The notes beneath the pieces are model-generated. The model was not told where the DNA came from. It saw only the letters and a list, made by a program, of their open reading frames with translations, and searched no databases. Positions 26,484 through 35,881 of a DNA stretch of 64,000 nt are shown here, piece by piece. Numbering within the stretch: position 1 is the first letter of the stretch; each line of letters begins with the position of its first letter. The DNA is from Robinsoniella peoriensis (GTDB lineage: Bacteria > Bacillota > Clostridia > Lachnospirales > Lachnospiraceae): NCBI RefSeq assembly GCF_000797495.1, contig NZ_JTGN01000009.1, forward strand, positions 196,471 to 260,470. The letters run 5' to 3'. Position numbers and translations under genes: made by a program.

Positions 26484-26927
26484 TTAGTACATTGCTAATT
26501 TTTCCAAACGGGAAACCTCTTCTTTTGTTAAGATGTATTTTTCCTGTACCTTAATAAGGGGTACATTGTTATGAATGTCTTCTAATGCATTCAGCATATC
26601 ACACCTGGCTTTACCTGTTGCCCGTGTTACTGCTTCCCCTACTGCCTCTTCTATTTCCGTTTTAAATAACTCCCTGATTGCTTCACACATATTATTCTTT
26701 GCCTCCTTAAACTCATTTTTATTGGATCTTATAATAAGATTCATCGCTGACTGATAGAGCTGGTTTTTTTGATTCTTTTCGTATTCCCATGATAAATTTT
26801 CAATTAGCCTTCTGTCATTTATTCCTTCATCTAATCCTCTTAACCACAGATTTTTCTCTTTTGTAAGCATTCTGGTTATGAGTAACTGCATTGGCATAAT
26901 ATCACCCAAAATATAAAAAATCAGCAT
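26484..26927 (-). pseudogene. C-terminal fragment of an Rpn-family nuclease/transposase
   Basis: 147 residues resembling only the C-terminal half of Lachnospiraceae Rpn-type proteins: a LTKEKNLWLRGLDEGINDRR opening, a helical NQLYQSAMNLIIRSNKNEF stretch, and the hallmark NMCEAIRELFKTEIEEA. The tail (VQEKYILTKEEVSRLEKL) is also typical. No PD-(D/E)XK core precedes it and no clear ribosome binding site is present, so it is probably a decayed copy. Full-length relatives are about twice as long or more. Confidence 0.6.
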
Positions 26928-27328
26928 GAATCCACTCCCTTCTTTGGATCCATTACCACAACTACTGTATGCCTCAAGATAAGAAGCGAAAGATCCATTT
27001 TATTTTTTAATCATACTCTAATGCGAGTTAATATACGGCAAGCGGGACGTGCAGATAGAATAATTAAACTTTAAACAGGAACTAATACTTACTGCAATAC
27101 CTTTAAACCACCTTGCCAGGAATATCATTTAAAACACAATACTTAAATTATTTTATATGGGAATTAAAAGCAGAACTGCTCTATTAGAAATATATTTTTA
27201 TTATATAACACAACATCTTAAAAGTCAACACAAATATTTATATTATATAATTTATATATTTATATTAACATATTGTATATAGATTTTATAATAAAAGCGC
27301 TCACCGTTTAAGATGAACGCTCTTTCCT
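26928..27328. other. Intergenic, strongly AT-rich
   Basis: No gene seen. Bases about 27180-27295 are almost entirely A/T. It ends in the dnaB terminator. It may contain decayed sequence of the Rpn-type gene, but I could not read it in any frame. Confidence 0.45.
27296..27321 (-). terminator. Terminator of the gdpP-rplI-dnaB operon
   Basis: On minus, AGCGTTCATC pairs with GGTGAGCGCT over 10 bp (G-U allowed), loop TTAAAC, followed by TTTTAT. Confidence 0.75.
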
Positions 27329-28657
27329 TTATTTCTGCATGTTTGCAAATTTCGTGTAGTTCGGCAGCCAAACAAGTTCTATCGTGCCTATCGGACCATT
27401 TCTCTGCTTTGCAATGATAACTTCCGCAATATTGGGCCTGTCTGTATCTTTGTTATAATAATCGTCACGATACAGGAACATTACCACATCGGCATCCTGC
27501 TCAATCGCCCCGGATTCACGAAGGTCAGATAACATTGGCCGATGTTCCGGCCTCTGTTCAACGGCACGGCTAAGCTGGGACAGAGCAACCACAGGTACAT
27601 GTAATTCCCTTGCAACTTCTTTCAGGGAACGGGAAATATCTGAGATTTCCTGCTGCCTGGAATCCGTTTTTTTACTTCCGGTCATCAGCTGCAGGTAGTC
27701 GATGATAATAATTCCCAGATCCTGCTCAAGTTTATATTTACGGCACTTGGAACGTAAATCATTAATTGAGATACCCGGTGTATCATCGATGATCAAATGG
27801 GATTTTCCAATAATTCCTGCACCTTCTATCAGCTTAGACCAGTCTTCATCTGACAGATTTCCTGTTCGTATGGATTGTGAATCAACCTTTGATTCCAGAG
27901 AGAGCAGACGATTTACCAGCTGCTCTTTTGACATTTCCAAACTGAAAATAGCCACTGTTTTATTTTCTTTGAATGCCATGTTCTGTGCAACATTTAATAC
28001 AAAAGCAGTTTTACCCATGGATGGACGGGCTGCTATCAGAATAAGATCAGAGGGCTGGAATCCTGACGTTTTATAATCCAGGTCTATAAATCCAGTAGGG
28101 ATTCCGGTAACACTTCCCTTATTCTTGGCAGCCTGTTCTATTTTATCCAACGCGTTCAGCACTACCTCTTTAATCGGAACATAATCACCCGAGGTATTGC
28201 ACTGGACGATATCAAATATCTTCTTCTCAGTATCTCCCAGAATGTCTTCCAGCCTGTCCTTAGCCACATAACAGGTATTAGCGATATCTTCCGTAGTACG
28301 AATCAATTTTCTGAGCATTGATTTTTCCTGGACGATATTTGCATAGTACTTTACATTTGCCGAGGTTGGTACCGCATTTAGCAGATCCCTGACAAATTCC
28401 AGGCTGCTGATTTCAGGAGGAACTTCCTTTTCCTTCAGGCGGTCCTGTAATGTAATCAGATCCACCGGTTTGCCCTCATTATATAACTCCAGCATGGATT
28501 CAAATAAAACCCCGTATTGGTGCTGATAGAAATCTTCGCTGCTGATAATCTCGGAAGCAGTCATAATCGCTTCTCTATCCATGATCATAGAGCCAATTAC
28601 AGACTGTTCTGCCTCGACGCTATGTGGCAATATTCGTTTTATGAGTGCTTCTTCCAT
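27329..28657 (-). CDS. dnaB: Replicative DNA helicase
   Basis: Hexameric 5'-3' helicase of the replisome. 442 residues: N-terminal primase-interacting domain beginning HSVEAEQSVIGSM, then the RecA-like domain with Walker A LIAARPSMGKTAF, VAIFSLEMSKEQLVNRL, Walker B LGIIIIDYLQLM, and LSQLSRAVEQRPEHRPMLSD with LRESGAIEQDADVVMFLYRD. Full length. Fourteen bases after rplI on the same strand, with TAGGAGG upstream: the conserved gdpP-rplI-dnaB order of Firmicutes. Confidence 0.97.
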   Translation of the reverse strand: MEEALIKRILPHSVEAEQSVIGSMIMDREAIMTASEIISSEDFYQHQYGVLFESMLELYNEGKPVDLITLQDRLKEKEVPPEISSLEFVRDLLNAVPTSANVKYYANIVQEKSMLRKLIRTTEDIANTCYVAKDRLEDILGDTEKKIFDIVQCNTSGDYVPIKEVVLNALDKIEQAAKNKGSVTGIPTGFIDLDYKTSGFQPSDLILIAARPSMGKTAFVLNVAQNMAFKENKTVAIFSLEMSKEQLVNRLLSLESKVDSQSIRTGNLSDEDWSKLIEGAGIIGKSHLIIDDTPGISINDLRSKCRKYKLEQDLGIIIIDYLQLMTGSKKTDSRQQEISDISRSLKEVARELHVPVVALSQLSRAVEQRPEHRPMLSDLRESGAIEQDADVVMFLYRDDYYNKDTDRPNIAEVIIAKQRNGPIGTIELVWLPNYTKFANMQK

Positions 28658-28670
28658 GTCAGACTTCCTC

Positions 28671-29114
28671 CTAAGCTTCCTTTACTACAACCTTTAATTC
28701 TGCTGTTACTTTAGGGTGCAGCTTGATTGGAACAAGCGTAGTTCCAAGAGCCTTGACCGGACTTGTAAGCATCATTTTTTTCTTATCAATATCATATCCC
28801 AGCTGCGCCTTCGCTGCTTCTGCAATTTCTTTGGTGGAAACAGAGCCAAATGTTCTTCCGCCCTCTCCGACTTTGATGGATACGGTAACCTGCTTTTCAG
28901 CAATTTCTGCTGCAAACGCCTTTGCCTCATCCAGAATCTGCTGCGCTACTTTTTCCTCATGTGCTTTCTGAAGCTTCAGGTCATTAATATTCTTTGGTGT
29001 TGCTTCAATGCCCAGTTTTTTCGTGAATAAATTTCTTGCATATCCATCGCTGACATTTACAATTGCGCCTTTGTTTCCAAGTGATTTTACATCTTCTAAT
29101 AATATAACTTTCAT
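28671..29114 (-). CDS. rplI: 50S ribosomal protein L9
   Basis: 147 residues. N-terminal rRNA-binding domain MKVILLEDVKSLGNKGAIVNVSDGYARNLF (family signature, split over two stretches), the long connecting helix rich in Lys/Glu/Ala, and the C-terminal domain with KVGEGGRTFGSVSTKEIAEA. Immediately follows gdpP with no gap, so likely translationally coupled. Confidence 0.97.
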   Translation of the reverse strand: MKVILLEDVKSLGNKGAIVNVSDGYARNLFTKKLGIEATPKNINDLKLQKAHEEKVAQQILDEAKAFAAEIAEKQVTVSIKVGEGGRTFGSVSTKEIAEAAKAQLGYDIDKKKMMLTSPVKALGTTLVPIKLHPKVTAELKVVVKEA

Positions 29115-31169
29115 TTAAATCGCTCCTTCTTCTGTCATTTTAATTATTACATCCTTTAATTTGCTGATAGCCTCTTCAACCGTTGTATCTTTTAACTGGG
29201 CACCGGCTATATTCAGATGTCCTCCACCGCCCATACGTTCTGTAATGATCTGTACGTTGACCTCATCGATCGAACGGGCGCTGATATATACCTGTTTATT
29301 AAACGGTGTAAACACAAAAGATGCCTTCACACCGATAATATTCAATAATTCATTCGCTGCCTGAGCTCCCACTACCGTAGGGCTTTCAATATTTTCACTC
29401 GGACAGATACTAAATGCATAGCAGTTCAGGAACAGCTCCGCATGACGGACCGCTTCTGCTCTCGCCTTATATGCAGACATATCATTCCTGAGCATTTTAC
29501 GGACTCTTGTAACATCTGCTCCACAGCGTCTTAAAAATGCTGCTGCTTCAAAGGTACGAACTCCCGTCTTTGCCACAAAATTATTTGTATCGATAATAAT
29601 TCCTGCATAGATACAATCTGCTTCTATGTTTTTAAGCTTAATGCCATCCACAAAATACTGCAGTATTTCAGCAACCATCTCACAGGTTGAAGATGCATAT
29701 GGCTCAATATAAGACAATACTGCATTTTTAATAACTTCACTGCTCTGGCGGTGATGATCCAGAACAACAATTGTTTTTGTCTGTTCTAAAATAGACGAGC
29801 ATTCAGCCATACTTGGGCGATTGGTATCAACTACTACCACAACCGTATTGTTATCTACGATTTCTTCCGCCTGGGCATGGTTTACAAACATATCACTTTC
29901 ATAATCTTTATTATTCAAAAACATATTCATCCAGGGACGAATCGAACTGTTTACATCTTCGATTACAATATGAGCCTTTTTATTCATGAGCCTCGCCGCA
30001 CGGTAGACACCTATGGAAGCTCCAAAAGAATCAATATCGGTAATCTTGTGGCCCATGACCACTACATCTTCTTTGCTGTCAATAAACTCACGCAATGCGT
30101 GTGCTTTTACCCTTGCTTTAACACGGGTACTCTTTTCCATCTGCTGTGATTTTCCGCCGTAATAAGAAATTTTCTCATTATCCTTTACGACAGCCTGATC
30201 ACCGCCGCGCCCAAGCGCCAGTTCTATTGCAATACGTGAAAAATCATAATTCTGTACATAGCCATTTCCATTTACACCAATACCGATACTAAGTGTAACG
30301 CTCATATCGTTGCCGATATTAACGGACTTTACTTCCTCTAATAAGGAAAACCGGTTAGATTCCAGCGTTGTTAAAGATCTCTGTCTGATAGCAATAAAAT
30401 ACTTATCTTTCTCAATTTTCTTTACAATACCATCCAGGCTTGTGATGTATTTATTTATTTTACGGTCTATCAGTGCCATCAACAGCGATCTGCGGACTTC
30501 CTCCACGCTCTCTAGGGCTTCATCATAATTATCAATATAAATAAGTCCGGCAACCAGTTTCTGCTCTTTATTTTCTCTTATATACTGATTTAATTCTGTT
30601 GTATCAAACAGATATACCGCAATTAAATAATTCTGGTCTTCCGGCACTTCTACAATATTTACAGAATCTGCCAGTTCCTCAATCGATACCCGCTGAAGCT
30701 GGGCACGGTAATCTTCTCCGTCAAAATGAACTTCTATGGTCTGGATATCTTCATTTTTAGGCAAGACATTAACACTGATCTCAGGAAACAGGTTTAATAT
30801 ATTCTTATGATATTTCGGATCTTTTCCCACCGCATTACAAAATGCCTCATTCATCCATATGATCTTACCCTCGGTGTCCAGCAAGCCATAAGGTATCGCA
30901 AATTTCTGAAGCATCTTCTTCTGTATCTGCCCATATTGTGTGGCAAACGACACAAGTTCTGTCATAATACGGGGTTTGTACAATACAAATACGCCGATAA
31001 TCAAAACAATATATACCACACTGAACAGCGCTGCTGCGATCCCGGCCTTGGTATCCACTGCAAAAACTGCAATATTCATCAGCAGTAAAAACACTACCAG
31101 CGCCAGCGGCCATTGCATATATGATTTTAATCTTCCGCTATATTTAATCTTTCTATTTATCTTTTTCAT
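29115..31169 (-). CDS. gdpP: Cyclic-di-AMP phosphodiesterase, GdpP-like
   Basis: 684 residues. Two N-terminal membrane segments (about 15-60), a PAS-like domain (about 75-160, LLDTEGKIIWMNEAFCNAVG), a degenerate GGDEF domain (about 170-300), then DHH/DHHA1 with VMGHKITDIDSFGASIGVYR, VVVDTNRPS, VVLDHHRQS and the C-terminal GGGGHLNIAGAQL. It hydrolyses c-di-AMP and so affects cell-wall and osmolyte control. The start at 31169 (MKKINRK) has a GGGAG site; five extra in-frame codons lie upstream. First gene of the operon with rplI and dnaB. Confidence 0.92.
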   Translation of the reverse strand: MKKINRKIKYSGRLKSYMQWPLALVVFLLLMNIAVFAVDTKAGIAAALFSVVYIVLIIGVFVLYKPRIMTELVSFATQYGQIQKKMLQKFAIPYGLLDTEGKIIWMNEAFCNAVGKDPKYHKNILNLFPEISVNVLPKNEDIQTIEVHFDGEDYRAQLQRVSIEELADSVNIVEVPEDQNYLIAVYLFDTTELNQYIRENKEQKLVAGLIYIDNYDEALESVEEVRRSLLMALIDRKINKYITSLDGIVKKIEKDKYFIAIRQRSLTTLESNRFSLLEEVKSVNIGNDMSVTLSIGIGVNGNGYVQNYDFSRIAIELALGRGGDQAVVKDNEKISYYGGKSQQMEKSTRVKARVKAHALREFIDSKEDVVVMGHKITDIDSFGASIGVYRAARLMNKKAHIVIEDVNSSIRPWMNMFLNNKDYESDMFVNHAQAEEIVDNNTVVVVVDTNRPSMAECSSILEQTKTIVVLDHHRQSSEVIKNAVLSYIEPYASSTCEMVAEILQYFVDGIKLKNIEADCIYAGIIIDTNNFVAKTGVRTFEAAAFLRRCGADVTRVRKMLRNDMSAYKARAEAVRHAELFLNCYAFSICPSENIESPTVVGAQAANELLNIIGVKASFVFTPFNKQVYISARSIDEVNVQIITERMGGGGHLNIAGAQLKDTTVEEAISKLKDVIIKMTEEGAI

Positions 31170-31293
31170 AGATTGTACTCCCATACTTAAAAAAGGATAG
31201 TATTAACTACTCTATTCTATCACAAAATCTATTAGTGGGAAAGACCTTTTTATGTAGTCCTCTTTCAAACAAAATGTGATTATAGAAATCCCC

Positions 31294-31323
31294 TTGTTAT
31301 TTCCGGTCATATTATGTTAGAAT
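31294..31323 (+). promoter_or_regulatory. Promoter of the PurF-like gene
   Basis: TTGTTA (31294-31299), an 18-base spacer and TAGAAT (31318-31323), about 45 bases before the start codon. Confidence 0.5.
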
Positions 31324-31368
31324 GAAGCTGTATCAAAAAACTAACGAAAACATTAAGGAGTGGAATAC

Positions 31369-32772
31369 ATGGGTGGAATATTCGGCGTAGCTTCAAAGAC
31401 AAGCTGTGTGCAAGATTTATTCTTTGGAATTGACTATCATTCACATTTGGGTACCAGAAGAGGCGGTATGGCAGTCTATGGAAAAGACGGATTCAACAGG
31501 GCAATCCATAATATTGAGAATTCCCCTTTTCGTACTAAATTCGAACGGGACATTGATGAACTGGAGGGTAATCTGGGAATCGGCTGTATCTCTGATAATG
31601 AACCTCAGCCTTTATTGGTGCAGTCACATCTTGGCAGTTTTGCCATTACAACCGTAGGTAAAATCAACAATATTGACCAGCTGGTACAAAATGCATATGA
31701 CAACGGCTGTACTCATTTCCTGGAAATGAGCGGCGGTCTGATTAATGCAACCGAACTGGTCGCTTCTCTAATCAATCAAAAGAGTTCTATATTAGAAGGA
31801 ATGTTATATGTTCAGGAGATGGTAGAAGGCTCCATGACCATGCTGGTTATGACCCCTACTGAGATTTATGCATCCAGAGACCGTATGGGAAGAACACCAC
31901 TTGCAATTGGCAAGAAGGAAGACTCCTATTGTGTATCCTTTGAGTGTTTTGCCTATGTCAACCTGGGTTACCTTGATTATAAAGAACTGGGGCCGGGCGA
32001 AATTGTAAGAATCACCCCTGAAAGTGTGGAAACCCTCAGCAAACCAAGAGAAAAAATGAAGATCTGTTCCTTCCTCTGGGTTTATTATGGATATCCCACA
32101 TCCTCCTATGAAGGAGTCAATGTGGAGCAGATGCGTTACAATTGCGGACGTCTTCTGGCTAACCGGGATACGGTTAAACCAGATGTTGTTGCCGGTGTTC
32201 CTGATTCCGGAGTTGCTCACGCAATCGGTTATGCAAATGCAACCGGGATTCCTTATTCCCGCCCTTTCATTAAATATACACCAACCTGGCCCCGTTCCTT
32301 TATGCCCCCGAAACAAAGCCAGCGTAATATGATCGCGAAAATGAAGTTAGTTCCGGTGGAAGCCTTAATCCGTGACAAAAAACTGTTATTAATCGATGAT
32401 TCTATCGTACGCGGTACACAGCTTCGGGAAACTACTGAATTTCTTTACCAGGAGGGTGCAAAAGAAGTACATATACGTCCTGCCTGCCCGCCTTTAATGT
32501 TCGGCTGCAAATATCTGAACTTTTCACGTTCAAATTCTGAAATGGATTTGATTACACGACGGATTATTCGTGAACGGGAAGGGGAAAACGATATCAATAT
32601 GCTGGATGACTACACCAATCCGGACAGCCAGAACTATATCGAAATGATAGACGAAATTCGAAAACAGCTTAATTTCACTACCCTGCGTTACCACCGGCTG
32701 GATGATATGCTGGCTTCTATCGGCATCGAACCATGCAAATTGTGTACCTATTGCTGGAACGGAAAAGAATAA
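31369..32772 (+). CDS. Amidophosphoribosyltransferase-like protein lacking the catalytic cysteine
   Basis: 467 residues. PurF makes 5-phosphoribosylamine from PRPP and glutamine. The Ntn glutaminase half is recognisable (IFGVASKTSC, SHLGTRRGGMAVY, VGKINNIDQL), but the N-terminus reads MGGIFG where active enzymes have MCGIFG: the nucleophile Cys is Gly. The phosphoribosyltransferase half has an intact PRPP loop (KLLLIDDSIVRGTQLRE) and VAGVPDSGVAHAIGYA. It ends in a small CKLCTYC cluster. The start at 31369 follows AAGGAGTGG. It could work with free ammonia, or have another role. A normal purF elsewhere in the genome would support a separate function. Confidence 0.8.
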   Translation: MGGIFGVASKTSCVQDLFFGIDYHSHLGTRRGGMAVYGKDGFNRAIHNIENSPFRTKFERDIDELEGNLGIGCISDNEPQPLLVQSHLGSFAITTVGKINNIDQLVQNAYDNGCTHFLEMSGGLINATELVASLINQKSSILEGMLYVQEMVEGSMTMLVMTPTEIYASRDRMGRTPLAIGKKEDSYCVSFECFAYVNLGYLDYKELGPGEIVRITPESVETLSKPREKMKICSFLWVYYGYPTSSYEGVNVEQMRYNCGRLLANRDTVKPDVVAGVPDSGVAHAIGYANATGIPYSRPFIKYTPTWPRSFMPPKQSQRNMIAKMKLVPVEALIRDKKLLLIDDSIVRGTQLRETTEFLYQEGAKEVHIRPACPPLMFGCKYLNFSRSNSEMDLITRRIIREREGENDINMLDDYTNPDSQNYIEMIDEIRKQLNFTTLRYHRLDDMLASIGIEPCKLCTYCWNGKE

Positions 32773-32778
32773 AAAGAT

Positions 32779-32813
32779 ACAGCAGCCCGGATGTTTTCTT
32801 CCCGGGCTGCTGT
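32779..32813. terminator. Bidirectional terminator between the PurF-like and YicI-like genes
   Basis: ACAGCAGCCCGG (32779-32790) is a perfect inverted copy of 32802-32813, with T's following on plus and TATCTTTTT on minus; it lies between convergent stop codons. Confidence 0.85.
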
Positions 32814-32815
32814 TT

Positions 32816-35089
32816 TTAACATTCAATTATAATCTGATTTCCTGTTCCTTCTATTATACTGTCTGCTCCAAGCAGTCCCGCTTTCCAGTTTTTACCTCCA
32901 CCTTCTGTGGTTAGTGTAATCTTATTGCCCTCACGTCTTGCCGAAGCAGTCATGACCGTATTCCCTTTCTGGTCCGGTATTTCTACCGTCGATATTGCTC
33001 CCTCCGTAAATTCTGAAAGATAGAGTGTAACACCGTCCGCAAAATCATAAGATGCTTCTTCAGCATTATTTCCCACCGGCAGTATTGTATTCTCCTTTAC
33101 CATCAGCGGCAGAGAAAAGTAATCATGCTTTTCTTTTCTCCAGGTTCCGCCTTTTCGTTTCTCACCGGTAAGCAGGTTTGTCCAGATACCCTTTGGCAGA
33201 TAGTAATCCACTTCACCGGATTCTTTGAAAACAGGTGCTATCAGAAGAGAATCTCCTAAGAAAAATTGCTTATCCAGGGTATCGCAGGCACGGTCGTCGG
33301 GATATTCTATAAACATAGGCCGGTGCATGGGTATTCCCTGTTGGTGAGCTATAACTGCCTGTCTGTACAGATAAGGCATCAGGCTGCACTTGATATTTAC
33401 AAATTTTTTAAGTACCTCACAAGCTTCTTCATCAAACAACCAGGGTACACGATAAGAAGAAGATCCATGAAGCCGGCTGTGAGAGGTCAGCAGTCCGAAC
33501 TGGCACCAGCGTTTGTAGATATCCGCTGACGCGGTCTGTTCAAAACCGCTGATATCATGGCTCCAGAAACCAAATCCGCTGAGCGCCAGGGATAAACCGC
33601 CCCGTAAAGTTTCTGCCATAGAAAGATAAGAAGCAGAACAGTCGCCTCCCCAATGTGCCGGAAATTTTTGTCCTCCAACTGTTGCAGAACGGGCAAACAA
33701 TACAGCTTCTCCTTCGCCCCGCTCTTTTTCCAGTAATTCAAACACAGTCTGATTATACAAATAGGTATAATAGTTATGCATCTTAACCGGGTCTGAACCG
33801 TCAAAATACGTGATATTCTTCACCGGAATACGTTCTCCAAAATCAGTCTTGAAACAGTCTGTCCCCATATCAAGGAGCGTCTTTAACTTGCTTTGATACC
33901 ATTTTGCCGCATCCGGATTGGTAAAATCCACCAACCCCATACCCGGCTGCCACAGATCCGTCTGCCAGACACTTCCGTCGGACTTTTTAACCAGATATCC
34001 ATTTTCCATGCCTTCTCTGAACAGATAGGATTGCTGAGCGATATATGGATTAATCCAAACGCAGATCTTCAATCCTCTGTCATGATACCGCTGCAGCATT
34101 CCTTTTGGATCCGGAAATACCTTTGGATCCCATATAAAGCTGCACCATTCGTACGCATCCATCCAGTAGCAGTCAAAGTGGAATACAGACAGCGGAATTT
34201 TCCGGTCAGCCATCCCCTGGATAAAACCGGAAGTAGTTGCTTCATCATAGTCGGTAGTGAAGGATGTTGTCAGCCACAGGCCGAAGGACCATGCAGGAGG
34301 CAGTGCCGGTTTTCCGGTCAGCTCCGTATATTTCCGGATTGCTGCTTTTGGACTTCCTCCCCCTATAAAGTAGTAATCCAGACGTTCGCCCTCTACCGAA
34401 AACTGAACCCGTTCCACTTTCTCACTGCCTATTTCATAGGAAACATCTCCTTCATTATCTACCAGCACACCATATCCTTTATTGGTAATATAAAAGGGTA
34501 TATTTTTATATGCAATCTCGCTGGCTGTTCCACCGTCTTCATTCCACATCTCAACTATCTGCCCATTTTTTACAAAAGGCGTAAAACGTTCTCCCAAACC
34601 GTAGATATATTCATCCACATCGATAGCCAGCTGCTCCAACATATAACATTTTCCCGTCTTTCTATTTGTCATATGTGCAAGATTTCGAAAACTGCTCTCT
34701 GTCAGGAAACACTCTCCTTCGTAAAATGCCATTTTCCATCCATTTGGAGATTTGTCAATCACGGCTTTCAGGGTTCCGCTCTGATACACCAGAACATTTT
34801 CCTGATCCTGAATGGTTACATCAGGATTTGTCTCTGTAACTTCTGCAAAAGGCCCGCTGCAGCCCGCTCCCATATGATGCACTGCAGAGACTTTAATAAT
34901 GCCCTCCATCGGGCTGGTTAATGTAATGGTAAGCATGGGCAGGTTCAGACAATCGCCTCTGCCTAAGATGTGACTCCCCGGTACATAGATCTGAAGAGTA
35001 TTTCCATCAATTATATGTCTTGCATATTCTGTCGCATATGCCGGAGTCATTTCTTCTCTCAGCATCCAATAACCATTTGTAAATTTCAT
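32816..35089 (-). CDS. yicI: GH31 alpha-xylosidase, YicI/XylS-like
   Basis: Releases alpha-1,6-linked xylose from isoprimeverose and xyloglucan oligosaccharides. 757 residues, no signal peptide, so cytoplasmic. The catalytic nucleophile is Asp416 in CFKTDFGERIP and the acid/base Asp483 in HWGGDCSASY, both matching E. coli YicI closely. SGFGFWSHDISGFE is also a strong YicI match. Last gene of the two-component/importer/GH31 operon. A related activity on other alpha-xylosides cannot be excluded. Confidence 0.92.
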   Translation of the reverse strand: MKFTNGYWMLREEMTPAYATEYARHIIDGNTLQIYVPGSHILGRGDCLNLPMLTITLTSPMEGIIKVSAVHHMGAGCSGPFAEVTETNPDVTIQDQENVLVYQSGTLKAVIDKSPNGWKMAFYEGECFLTESSFRNLAHMTNRKTGKCYMLEQLAIDVDEYIYGLGERFTPFVKNGQIVEMWNEDGGTASEIAYKNIPFYITNKGYGVLVDNEGDVSYEIGSEKVERVQFSVEGERLDYYFIGGGSPKAAIRKYTELTGKPALPPAWSFGLWLTTSFTTDYDEATTSGFIQGMADRKIPLSVFHFDCYWMDAYEWCSFIWDPKVFPDPKGMLQRYHDRGLKICVWINPYIAQQSYLFREGMENGYLVKKSDGSVWQTDLWQPGMGLVDFTNPDAAKWYQSKLKTLLDMGTDCFKTDFGERIPVKNITYFDGSDPVKMHNYYTYLYNQTVFELLEKERGEGEAVLFARSATVGGQKFPAHWGGDCSASYLSMAETLRGGLSLALSGFGFWSHDISGFEQTASADIYKRWCQFGLLTSHSRLHGSSSYRVPWLFDEEACEVLKKFVNIKCSLMPYLYRQAVIAHQQGIPMHRPMFIEYPDDRACDTLDKQFFLGDSLLIAPVFKESGEVDYYLPKGIWTNLLTGEKRKGGTWRKEKHDYFSLPLMVKENTILPVGNNAEEASYDFADGVTLYLSEFTEGAISTVEIPDQKGNTVMTASARREGNKITLTTEGGGKNWKAGLLGADSIIEGTGNQIIIEC

Positions 35090-35158
35090 ACCTACACCTT
35101 TTATCCACCGCAGGCAGAGCAGAATTTCCGCCTTTTAGTGGCTTCCCTTCTTCTATTT

Positions 35159-35800
35159 TTATTCAAACACTTGTACCGTAACCGGCATATGTTTTTCTAA
35201 AACACGCTCCATAAAATCAGAAATGATAAATACTGCAGCTCCGGGTGTAAAAAATATACTCATCGGCAGTGCCCAAAATAAAACCAGCACACAGGCTATT
35301 ACTAAAAATACAGCCAGGGTAGTCAGAAAATACCTTACCGACATATACATTCCAAGTTTTATTATCCACCCCGCGCTCATATCAAACCGTGACAGTGCAG
35401 GAAATACATAGCATGCAGCTGCAAATACAAAGACCGATGCCAGGAAATAAAAGCAGATAAAGAATAGACCGGTATAGCTGCTGGTTTTCTGCATTAGAAT
35501 TCCCATATTTAATTGGACAACAAAGGTTACTGCCGCTGTTACTGTCCATATCACGGTTGCAGGGACAAAATTCAGACGGAAAGCATGAAAGAATTCACGC
35601 AAGGCATAGCCTTTATCTTTCTTTACTGATTTTACCACACTGTAGTAAAGAGCGGTTGTAGATGCTCCTATTGTAATTAACGGAATGCAGCAGATAATCC
35701 AAAGTACTCCTAACAGCAGTAAATCAAAAATCTTTCCCATGATCCCTGTATAGCCGCCTCCAAAATCAAATAGCCGTTTCTTACCCACGTCTTTTTTCAT
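35159..35800 (-). CDS. YesL/DUF624-family membrane protein
   Basis: 213 residues with about five membrane segments. The N-terminal FDFGGGYTGIMGKIFDLLLL and IPLITIGASTTALYYSVVK are family hallmarks. DUF624 proteins recur beside CUT1 sugar importers and glycosidases in Firmicutes; their function is unknown, possibly an accessory to the transporter. Clear GGAGG site. It lies between the two GH31 genes. Confidence 0.85.
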   Translation of the reverse strand: MKKDVGKKRLFDFGGGYTGIMGKIFDLLLLGVLWIICCIPLITIGASTTALYYSVVKSVKKDKGYALREFFHAFRLNFVPATVIWTVTAAVTFVVQLNMGILMQKTSSYTGLFFICFYFLASVFVFAAACYVFPALSRFDMSAGWIIKLGMYMSVRYFLTTLAVFLVIACVLVLFWALPMSIFFTPGAAVFIISDFMERVLEKHMPVTVQVFE

Positions 35801-35881
35801 ACTTTACCTCCTCTTCAAATTCTGATTATGCCTGCTGCACCGTATGACTGCATGTAAGAAAATATTTATTACACTTAAATA

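Noticed and set aside
27180..27295. AT-rich tract as a replication origin
   Set aside because: No DnaA-box cluster could be seen, and dnaB here belongs to the gdpP-rplI-dnaB set, not to an origin region.
31804..32316. 170-residue open frame on minus inside the PurF-like gene
   Set aside because: Complement of conserved PurF coding sequence; no ribosome binding site.
33893..34921. 342-residue open frame on plus opposite the YicI-like gene
   Set aside because: It is antisense to a full-length GH31 gene with catalytic motifs, has no ribosome binding site and encodes an implausible Cys/His/Ile-rich product.
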